DNA of 64,000 nucleotides. Origin: Watersipora subatra (taxonomy: Eukaryota > Bryozoa > Gymnolaemata > Cheilostomatida > Watersiporidae). A program made the translations under genes and the position numbers. The first letter of the stretch is position 1; the number at the start of each line of letters is the position of its first letter. The notes under the pieces are model-generated. The model saw nothing but the letters and a program-made list of their open reading frames with translations, was not told where the DNA came from and did no database searches. Shown here one piece after another: positions 38,325 to 48,900 of the stretch. The stretch is taken from contig NC_088711.1 of assembly GCF_963576615.1 (NCBI RefSeq), positions 12,447,869 through 12,511,868 of the forward strand. The letters are read 5' to 3'.

Positions 38325-38699
38325 ATGAAGCACTTATGCACCTTTTGCGATTTTTCTTGCCACAAGGAGCGTGACCTACAGAGGCACGCTCGTGTACACA
38401 GACACCGCTGCTCATCCTGTGATGAGGTGTTCACCACTCAGCCTCTCCTGCATGCGCACGTCTCTGCTGAGCACCGGAGAACACAGTCTACCCAGACTGA
38501 ATCCCAGAGACCGAGGGCGTGTTCACCTCGTCGCCAACACCATCACCGAGGGCAACGCTACCAAAGGCCACGGCAGGACCGAAGGCCGTACTGGAGGCAT
38601 GAAGTGGAGTCCAAGATCGTCCGCCCATCAGTAGACTCCATCAGGGATGACAGTGACCCTCTCGGGCTACTGGACTCACCAGTCAAAATTGACTTCTGA
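38325..38699 (+). CDS. Short two-finger C2H2 zinc-finger protein, 124 aa
   Basis: An intronless ORF with two adjacent C2H2 fingers at residues ~4-40: CTFC...HARVH (CX2CX12HX3H) and CSSC...HVSAEH (CX2CX12HX4H). A basic, Gln/Arg/His-rich linker (residues ~45-90) follows, then an acidic tail, DDSDPLGLLDSP. A nucleic-acid-binding role is likely from the fingers and basic region, but no ortholog is recognised. An in-frame upstream ATG at 38265 would add 20 residues, but it overlaps the TATA-like box. The GC-rich codon use differs from neighbouring genes. A transposon origin or a lineage-specific gene are both possible. Confidence 0.6.
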   Translation: MKHLCTFCDFSCHKERDLQRHARVHRHRCSSCDEVFTTQPLLHAHVSAEHRRTQSTQTESQRPRACSPRRQHHHRGQRYQRPRQDRRPYWRHEVESKIVRPSVDSIRDDSDPLGLLDSPVKIDF

Positions 38700-39374
38700 G
38701 TGTCAGTAGTCCCACCAACCACCTCGGCCCTTCTCAGGGCCACCATTTCCATTTTAAGGGTTCTGTTCTGCGTCGACAATGGCGGAAACTCAGTGTCGTA
38801 CTTATCATCCATTTTTTTTATTACAAACTCAAAAAAAGTACAATTGTGTTAAACAGGTCGACATGTGTAGACAAGTGAAAGCAATCAATCAAAGTGCCGG
38901 TGACTTAGCCAAATGTTGAATGCGCAGATGCAGTTGAGTTATCAATGAAAACTTTTGTGTTAGAATACAATTATAATATATTACAAAACATTGAATATCA
39001 TTTGTTGATTTCAGTTGGTTTAGTAAAAGAGTGAAAGGTTTTTAATAACTTAGTATTAACTGTTAGTGACAATATACTTGTTCCCAATTGTATTTAAATG
39101 TATTGCAAAGTTTTAACAAATAAGATAATAAATCACTGTTTTACGCTAGCACTTACAATGCCTTCAAATTATTTTCTCTGTTCATTTTATGAAATGGTTT
39201 AAATAAAATGCATAGGGAACTATTGTGCACTCTCTATTATAAGTCAAAAAACTCACTTAACGCACACCAATATGGTAAGTTTTGAAGCAATTTTTGTTTG
39301 TTTGGTAAACAACATCTAAGGCTTACAAGCTGCCTAAGCCAACATACACCAATTGGAGAAATGTGCAATCTCAC

Positions 39375-39413
39375 CAATGATATACAGCCCCATATTTGGG
39401 CTGTATATCATTG
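39375..39413. repeat. Tight perfect hairpin, 16-bp arms, flanked by 7-bp direct repeat
   Basis: 39375-39390 and 39398-39413 are perfect inverted copies with a 7-base loop. ATCTCAC sits directly on both sides (39368-39374 and 39414-39420), as a target-site duplication would. Confidence 0.8.
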
Positions 39414-39714
39414 ATCTCACAAAGCACTCTACATCTTAGTAATCTAATTGTGGATTTAGCAGCAACATTACATGTATGTGCATGACCTATTTAGCAATAC
39501 AAGCGATTCAAGCACTAACAAATAGAACAATTCTATCATGTGAAGCTTGCTCACCTTAAGCCCCAAAGTACTTGAAATATATTGCATTTTCATTTTTAGC
39601 CACTAAAGTTTGCACCAGCAGGCTATCAGATAACCAAGTGTTCCGGATTGAGTAAATTTTTACAATAATAAAATCTGTGCATTTGAGACTTGGCTACTAT
39701 GCCTTGTGGTATTC

Positions 39715-39752
39715 TGATTACCTACGTACTATGGCAAGTACGTAGATAATCA
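39715..39752. repeat. Tight hairpin, 16-bp arms, 6-nt loop
   Basis: 39715-39730 and 39737-39752 are inverted copies with one mismatch. It belongs to the tight-hairpin class. Confidence 0.75.
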
Positions 39753-39934
39753 ACGACTACCGTCCATGAAATGTACTAAGTGAAAAGAGTTGTCTTCGTT
39801 TTTGCTACTTGGGTCGACCCATAGAACTATTTTCATAGACGTTTCTAACCAACTAGTAGAAATACTACTACTTTTTATCGGTAACGTAGGCTAAACACGT
39901 GGGAAGCAAAATAATACTAGAAATAGATGGAAAG

Positions 39935-42900
39935 ATGCCTGTATCAAAAGATTCTAAAAGTTTGAAACGATTTCATCACCGTACCAAAGCAGATCACAAA
40001 AAGTTGAAAAAAGCGCGAATTGAGTCAGCATCAATTACAAATCCAGAGTTTAAAGTTCTTTTAAAAAATCCGTCCAGTCAATTTCACGGTTAGTAATTTT
40101 CAACCTAGTTCTTCACTTACACGCGGAATATTTGTTCCCTCGCATAACGGAATTAGCATTCTGACGTTCCAATTTTTTAAGCATGTGCTAAAATGCTATA
40201 TAAGAAACAAAACAAAAACTGGTCTGATACAAAAAAGTTTTTATAGCCAAGTTGGAACGCCAAAGCTACAACTCAGCATTTGGACATTCAGCTGCAGTAT
40301 TCAGTTGTTTATATTCGATTGACTCCATTAAAAAATACTAATGACTTTTTTTGGGTTTACGTTTTTTATATGTTAAGCTTAAAGCTTGGCAGGCTTTCTT
40401 TCTATATTATATGTACTTGAGTTGGTGTGATCAAAATAATAAAATGGGCAAAATAATAAAAGCAGCCCTCAAAGTTTTTGAGGGCTGCTTAACAAATAGC
40501 ACCAATCAGTTGGTTTAATGTATAATCAAACGATAATTTCAATTAGCCTAGGCTATAAGTTTGTTACAAAACATAGAGTAAATGCATATTCTATTTTGTA
40601 TATAAGACCAATTCCATATATTCTGGACAATACATTTGATGAACATAAGTCATGGTAGATTTTTGTTGGAACAACATAGAACTGATTTGCTGCTTATTAT
40701 AGGTAGCCACTGATGGTGTTCAGCTCCCACTAATATTTCATGGCTGTGGAGTTGTCCATTTAGCAAAAAAGTTAAAAAAAGTACCACTTCTTGACACTAC
40801 TCGATAGAATTGGGAAATTTGTTTCCGATTTTCAATGTCAGAATTTATCGAATCGCCCAGGTTTGCCAAAATTAAACTTGGATTACATTGGAGTAGCACA
40901 AACCAGCTTCACAATGATGTATATCTCGACCGGTTTTAACCAATTCTAGACCGAGTACTTGCAAAAAATGAACACACCATACCTTCTGGACACTACACTC
41001 TGGACACTACAACTTTATCCACTATGTATTGTCTATAGAAATTGACTTTTCACAGAACTTTATTAGCTGTATTTATTACCAAGAATTGATAAATTTATTT
41101 ACAGCATAATATAAGAGGACAAAAAATGTTCGAATATTATTATGACTAATAAAAATGTAAGTTTATGATAAAATTATTTTTTAAAGCAGCAAGACCAAAA
41201 AAACGTAATTAATTTAAAGAATTTAAAGTCCTTTTTCTTGTATTGCTCGCTAACAACTTGGGAGTTTTCAAGTTCGTAAGATAGAAGCATCATTAGGGCT
41301 TATAATTGGCACCGCACCCAAAATAAAATTGGCATGAATGAGTTGAGGCTTGTCCTTGGCAGGCATTTGTAGGTTCCATTTGATGTGGCAGTCATGAAAT
41401 TAACATGTATCTCATTTTGATCACTGTTGATTTTCTCAATTGATCCTATATATGCTCCACATTCATAAGCTACAACTACCAGTTTCCCAATAGCGAAGTG
41501 GTTAGGAAGACTAACATTGTGACCAGGAGAAATAACCACAGTTGCAGGTGCCAATGTACGGGGATGTGGAGCTGGCATTATTGGGATGGTTTTGAGAAAA
41601 TTTGTTTTAGTTTCAAATTTGAATGTATGAGTGGTTGAGCAACCAGTGCAACAACAAAAAGAATTTCGGTTGCCGTCTTTGGTTTGACGTAGTGAACGCC
41701 ATGGGTGCCAGGCAGAATTTATATTCCTTCCCAGATCTTGTCAAATCCTCGCCTTTGGTGTTCTGCAGCAATGTCTTCTTTTAACACAAATGTGACATCG
41801 ACAGCCTGGTTTGAAGATGCAGCCGCATTGAAAAATTCAACGGCATTCCTCGCTTCAATTTTACCAGCTTTCACATGTGTCCATACATATCTTTTCACAC
41901 ACTCATCCACCCCATCAACCGCGCCTCTGCCATGGCTGGTAGCAAAGTAGTTCCACTCAAGTGAAGCATCGAGTGTCTTTTGTACATGATACAGATTATA
42001 AAAATAAATTTTGACTTGAACAACAATAATAATAATTGAAGGGATTACTAGTTTCGGCTATCATGAGTAGAAAGTGATTTGTTTGATGTTTCCCCTAAAA
42101 GTTTCCTAGACTGTTTTGTCTCTCCCTCAACAAATAATCTCTTCACCACTCAATAATCAGAGTAAATGTTGAGTGCAACTATCTATATATAAATATTTCT
42201 CAAAGTATGTGTGTGGATATCTGTGTGTCATTCCGGCTATAGATATAGCTTTAGCGCACGCTGATTATTTTACAGATGCGGCCACGCTTCACGACGTCCC
42301 TGTTAAGAAATATTTTTTGTGAGGTTCAATTACTATATTCTTTCGGCGCGGACAAGTATACTGTATTTGTGAGAAGAGCCTTGAAATTCTCTCACATTTT
42401 GGTCATACAACATACGATATCTCATTTTTACACTTGTACTAGTATCGAGAGATAATAGTATCCTCGTATTCAAAGTTTTGATGGCTGTCTTCTGGTGGAA
42501 CAGTAACCTTTTTCAAACACACACACTTCTATGCAAGAATTTCAATTACAAAAAACGAATATTTTGTGTAAGTTTTATGTATGTACCTCCCAAGTTAAAA
42601 AACAGATAATCACTTATGTTTATGGCATTATAGCCAATTCAGATTTTCGTGATTACACAAATAAGTAAAATAGCAGCACTCACTCTGACGGTGGAGAAAG
42701 TAATAGTTTTGTAAGAGTAAGGAATGTTGTAGAGGATCGTTTTAGCTTCGTAGTGATCATAGCTTCACATTGCTTTATCAATACACAAAGTATAGATACA
42801 TTGAATTTATTGCATGGCAGCGTTTTTTAACATATTGGAGTTCTAAATAAAATATGTAACAAAACTGTTTTAGATAGTTTGAAATTGAAAAAAATATTGT

Positions 42901-45900
42901 TTACATATCATGAAGCAATATCCGCATTTTTCAGTAAAATGGATGGCCGTCGACCGATAGCTAAATTTGTACATGGATGTTATACAAGAATTGTTATTAT
43001 TAATTCAACATATTCAGGATTTTTATTTTGTTTTCCCAGTTCGTAATAATTGTATCATTAACGAATCATCCTTTATTGTAATCGTAGCAAAACAGACTTA
43101 ATTTAACTATTACTTGCTAATTATTTCACATTTATATCTAAACCCTTTTATAGTTGTTTTGTTTTTTGTAATTTATTTGAACTGCACTAAACCTTTTCCT
43201 CATGATATGAATTTTGAAAGTTACGGTTTGACAAAGTTGGAAAACCTTTACAGTTGTTTTTATTTTCTATTAAATTATTTCAACTACACAACACTTTTCT
43301 CATGATATGTAGTTTGAAAGTTAGAATGGCACGTGTTTTTATATGTTGAATATAAAAACACGTGCCATTACACTAGCAAGTAATCAATTTTTCTCGGTAA
43401 AGGCTTTTTTTATTTAAGTTGTTTTAGTTTTTCTCTTGATGCATTTGAACTGCAGAAAAAATATTTTCTCATTAAATGAAGTTTAAAAGTTAGAATGGTA
43501 AATATTGTATATGGTATGTTAAATACAAATAAATTTTCTTACCAAAGACTTTTTTATTACCCAGGCAACGCCGGGTAGCACAGCTAGTTCTTCTATACCC
43601 TACAGGATGAATTTATTCGCGGAGTTATATTTCGCGAAACTTGTCTTTGCATGCATATTCGCGGATGAATTTATTCGCGGCTGAAAACTGCCACTCTCTA
43701 GGAAAAGTTAACTCTATTGCGGCTAGTAATAGTTATTCCTACGCATGCGCACACCGCGTGTTCCGGTTTATATTTAGCTTACAACTGCGAGGCGTTCGGG
43801 CTATTCTACGGTAAACAATTTTTGCTGCGTCCAAAGGTTTTTACGAATATTCATCGCTTTGGAGGCCTTTGATAAGCCAACAACTTGTGGTAAGTAAGGA
43901 GTTTTTTACATTTACTAAATTAGTTGAATTTTACTTTGGTTCTTCGGTAAAACGCAATACTAATTTTTTCCATCCCTACTGCTTCATTATTTGTTTTAGT
44001 GTGAGAGAGAGATTTTTCATCATACACCGAAGAACAATGATTGCAAGGGTGGTAGATGTCATTCTCAGAAGATCACCAATCATTCAGGGAGGGCTGGAAA
44101 TTGAGGTTGGAGTGACCGCAGCTACTTACGAGAAGAATATTTCTGTTTTTAAAAAGGAACAAAAACGCCTTTACGAGCACAAATCTTTGGCCAACCGGCA
44201 GAACTTTGCATTAGTAAGCCACGAGGAGAGTTCTGATGATATCTTCCTTACCAGCCATGTAGTAGCGAGAGAATCGCCTTCAACACCTACCCAAGACAGT
44301 GACAGCGACAGAGCTGCTATCACCAAAATAACTAGTCAGAAAGCACCATTACACGCTAGTATTCACATATCAAGAGTACCAGTTTAATTTTATTGCTAGA
44401 CAGCCGCCATATGGACTAAACTGTTTATATTTACTCCATTCATCGTTTGTAAAATTTTATTTGTATTTGAAATATTTTATTTGTACACTCAAGTTTGTAA
44501 TGAATTATAATATATCTATACATGAAATAAAATATGTAATTTAATCATGTTTGCTACAGCGATATCAAGGAGTTGTTGTCGATGAAGGGGTCTAGGTTGA
44601 CTGGTTGCCTCTCTGCCAATATTCCTGCCTTGATGAATATTACTACATGTCTCTAGTTGTCGTAATCGGAGTAGGTTGTTTCATTCTCAATCTGCAGTAA
44701 ACACAAAAAAGAAGAAAATATTAATGAGTGTTGAGGAAGTACGAAAACAATAGCTGAAGTATTTGATGAAAGCGATCAGTTTTTAAACAAAAGAATTAAC
44801 TAATGCAGTTAATTATGGAAAAACGTATCTGCACTGCAAATCAAATACATACCATAAGGTCCAGATCAGAATCCTGTTCGTGCTTGACTTCGGTATTAGA
44901 GATTGATGGAGTTGATTCTAATGTAAAAAGATTAGGAGAGCTTTTTTGTTATGCTGAAGCCATGCCCGAATAACTTGTAAAAACCTTGAATAATTTTGTA
45001 AAGTTTGACGCAATGGCAATAAAGCTCGAAGCCTGGCGATGATTTTAAAGAAGTTTTGGAACTCGGCTACGTTTAGTACTTCTGCCTCGCGGCTATTTTC
45101 GCGATGACGCCATTCTGCATATCTTGTAACAACCTCGAATAATTTTGTAAGTAAATGGGATGCATTGCCAATGGTGTTAGCTCAAAGCTCAGGCAATGAT
45201 TTTAAAAATGTTTTGGAACTCAATTACGTTTAGTATTTACATTAAAAACTAGGCTGGCGACTAGTTTTCAATTTGATGCAGTAGTTATTCTCTCTTGTGA
45301 TTAAAAATAGAACTAATTATTCGCTGAATTTAATAATTCGCGGGATTGACTGTTCGCGAAATCGCGAATTTTTATGACCAACGAATATTTTCATCCTGTA
45401 GGGTATGTCTAGGACCTTATAACAATGCTCCGAATACACTTGTAAAATATTAATGACAATTTGAAGCTACAGCTTTCTCACTTCTGGACACTACAGTTTC
45501 TTCTGGACACTACTACAATATTTTGGACACTACTAAAATGAATACCATTTTTTTAAACTGCTGAATTACTGTGAAACAAAAGTTTTGCTATTAAAATTTT
45601 TTATAGAGGGTACTAACAGAGGATTTGAAGAAAAAAAAATTTTGAATAGTGTATGCGAGAAATATCAAAACTTTTAAAGGTTTTCCCTTCTGGACACTAC
45701 GCAGGTTCATGTTTTTCTTGTGTTTATATTTTCAAGGATTAAAATTGAGAATGACATTTGTTTCTATTTTATGTGATTGCTGATAATGTTAGCATGCATT
45801 AAAATTCATAGTGTCTTTGAGAACAATTGTATAGTTACACAACATGACCATAAGGGATATCAATGTTTTTTAGATTTTAGCTCTTCCTGAGACACCGTCT

Positions 45901-48900
45901 TTGATACCCTATATATATTTATGTGGCAACATGAGGTTTAAAAAAATAATAGCATCATGACCTGCAGACTTTTAGCTTCATTTTGATACCCATATTGTTG
46001 GTGTACCTTGAATTTTAAAAATCTTCACTGAGGTTGACGTTCATACGGAATTGGCCATAACGAAGTTAGTTAGTTTTGTTTTTATTTATACTTTTTTATG
46101 AATGTTGACTTTCTTTGTTACATAAATTTCAATAGCTAACTATTGTTTCAGTTGTATTTTATTGAGTGTAAGGTATCAAAAATTGGCAAGTTGAATCGGT
46201 CTGATGGACACCCTGACAACTTCCTATCTTAAGCAAATGCCTTCAAGTTCCCTATCCACATCACTAAGAGGCCCACTTGTGCATTTACTAGCATTTTTCT
46301 TTCAAGTATCTACTAGCCAAGCATATCATGAAAATTGCAACTCTGTTACCTCCTACATTCTCTCATAAATCTATTGCTTACTTTTATTTCGCTCTCAAAA
46401 GCTGCAGTTCGCAATTTCAGCAATGTATTAATTTATTTGAGTGTTCTTTGTTTACCTCAGCTCTTCAGAAGTTTAATGAGTTTATCTGCGAGCATGAAAG
46501 CAAAGCTCCTAAGGATAGAAAGGGGTCATATGATCTTATGCTGGAGTATCTGGTCAGTTCACCTCAGTGTACTGAAATACTAGATGTGCTGTCCACCACG
46601 AAAGACATTTTCTATCAACCAGAGGTGCGTGTTTGACTCTCCATCCAAATATTTAATTGTAATGATCATTTAATAAAACACAATACAGCTAACCCTCGAC
46701 ATGCCAAGTTAATCCCTTCTAAGATTTGCTTCATATGTTGACATTGTTGTATGTTAGAGCAAGTATTCACATAAGAACAATAAATTATATTTTGGTCAAT
46801 TTGTTTTAGGGCTAAAACCAATTATAAATACTTCAAATATTCAATCACAATGACATTAGAACAAATGCATTATCTAAACTATGTAAAAGTATAATGTAAA
46901 AACATAAATTATTTATATTAATAAAATGATGATCAATAAAAATAATTTTTGTTACTTTACGTTAGATATATGTAACTGGGAGTGAAGGGTACAACATTGT
47001 AACGCTTTGAGAAATTTAATTGACCGTATTTTGAAAATTGCTTCATATTTCGAGATAAATCTGCTTAAATTTTATGTGTATGTTAAATAATTCCTAATTA
47101 AAAATAGTTATAGGTCAAAGTTTGACAGTATTTGAACTGTATTGAGAATATACCCATTATGTACTTGCGGAATATCAGTTTTCATAAAAAGCTACAGTTA
47201 GCCTTTTTTGCTCCGTACTTTTTTCCCATTACTAAAACATTTCTAACCAGATTTGTGTTTTTTCTGCTTGGTCGTCTGGTTTACAATTTGTGAAGCTTTC
47301 TGGTGATAATCTTTTGAGACATTTTCTTGAATCTCCCTGTTTATATTTCAGCAACTCAACAAAGCCACTATACAATTCTATTGGTGAAATTCTGTTAGGT
47401 TAAAATGTTTAGTCATGGTTGTGATGAAGTAAATCTTGTGAATGTATGCATATCGTTTTTGGCTGGTTCCCAAAATGTTCTTCCCAAGCCGGTTCACATT
47501 AGACACCTACATGACATCATGTTTCGACTGAAAACATTTTCATGATAAAAAAGCTGTTTTTTATTCATAAATTATTTTTATGGATAAAAAAGCTGTTTTT
47601 GTCATGAAATGTTTCAATTAAGGCAAACATTTTCTTAGATCTTACGCCGATGTTCCTATACAAATTTTAGCAGTTTCAGTCAGTTTTGAACAATCATGGC
47701 TGCAAGTGTACACCACTCAATCACGTAATCATTAGCAAGCTTTCCTTCCAGTCGTGCTCTTAATATTGCGTGTTTGCATTTTTTGAGCATTTCCAACAAT
47801 GCGAAATGCTCCAAACACAAGCATGTGTACAGAACTTTTTCATATGATGTACAACGGACAAAACAAAAGCATGTGTACAGAGCTCTTTCATATGATGTAC
47901 AACGGACCAAACACAAGCATGTGTACAGAACTCTTTCATATGATGTACAACGGACCAAACACAAGCATGTGTACAGAACTCTTTCATATGATGTACAACG
48001 AACAAAACAAAAGCATGTATACAGAGCTTTTTCATATGATGTACAACGGACAAAACAAAAGCATGTGTACAGAACTCTTTCATATGATGTACAACGAACA
48101 AAACAAAAGCATGTGTACAGAGCTTTTTCATATGATGTACAACGGACAAAACACAAGCATGTGTACAGAGCTTTTTCATATATTATCATTATTATTAGCT
48201 TGCTCATCTGCTAAAAGCTTTGGAGCACATATTGTCAGCGGTGCAAAAGGAGGAATATAAGGAAAGAGCCCCACAGACAGGAGGTGCAATCTGCCGGAGT
48301 CTGGCTGCTGGATATCTGCAGAAGATTTTCAATCTGGTTCTTCATGGTTGGTGGAGCCTAATATTCTAAGAGTATGGATAGAACTGTTGCTCGAAACTGA
48401 TGCGTCGATTTGATTTTTTATAGATATGCTCATTACTTATATGTCTATGCTGGTTTATTGAAAAAAAAATGAAATGTATCATTTGAGCTGATTATTTCTG
48501 TTCACTGGTGCAACCTCATTGCACCATTATATTTCATTCACAGCCTTACTCCAGCTAAATTATTCAATTGGATGTTACATGTAAACAACTGTTTGTTGCA
48601 TTTTTACTATGTATTGTTTTCTTCTTTTTTAAAAATCACTTCACTCTCCACTATATATTAACACGAAAGTTAATGGTTATCTTTCATGTCTTGTGTTCTC
48701 ATGTATTAGTCCTTCAATACTTCTTTTACAATCTCTTTGATAGGAAAGGGAAAGGTTGTTGATGCAGCTCTGAATTTGCTAACCACTATGGCCGAGCATA
48801 GTGTCGCGGCTTCACGTCTCCTCTTCAGCGGTATTTCTTTTGCTAAAGAGGAAGTAAGCGCTCTCTATAATGAAAGTGGAGCAGTGAAGATACGTCAGCC

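Larger units (their letters stand above)
38700..39934. other. Intergenic, no gene recognised; two tight hairpins
   Basis: AT-rich sequence between the C2H2 gene and URB1 with no supported ORF. It contains the hairpins at 39375-39413 and 39715-39752. The URB1 promoter should lie just upstream of 39935, but I see no clear TATA box. Confidence 0.5.
43596..45405. mobile_element. TIR DNA transposon carrying a small gene-like unit
   Basis: The left end CCCTACAGGATGAA is exactly inverted at the right end, with TA on both sides (43596-43597 and 45404-45405, included in the span). Similarity extends to about 24 bp. Both subterminal regions are dense in TTCGCG-containing motifs. It starts only 8 bp after the 3' end of Helitron copy 2. 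The interior contains no transposase I recognise but does hold the ORF at 44037-44387. The superfamily is not determined; TA targets are compatible with Tc1/mariner or several other groups. Confidence 0.75.
40980..45710 (+). repeat. Dispersed TTCTGGACACTAC motif cluster in URB1 intron 1
   Basis: TTCTGGACACTAC or its 10-base core (TGGACACTAC) occurs on the + strand at about 40984, 40998, 45484, 45502, 45526 and 45691, with a variant near 40790. The copies flank the Helitron/TIR stack on both sides. They may be subterminal repeats of a host transposon that later insertions split. Confidence 0.5.

Noticed and set aside
43869..44036. N-terminal extension of the 116-aa transposon ORF
   Set aside because: This part is hydrophobic noise and contains a strong donor and acceptor, so it is better read as a leader intron.
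47680..48260. 140-175 codon ORFs on both strands before a URB1 exon
   Set aside because: They are 48-bp minisatellite translations; the true coding exon begins at 48199 in a different frame.
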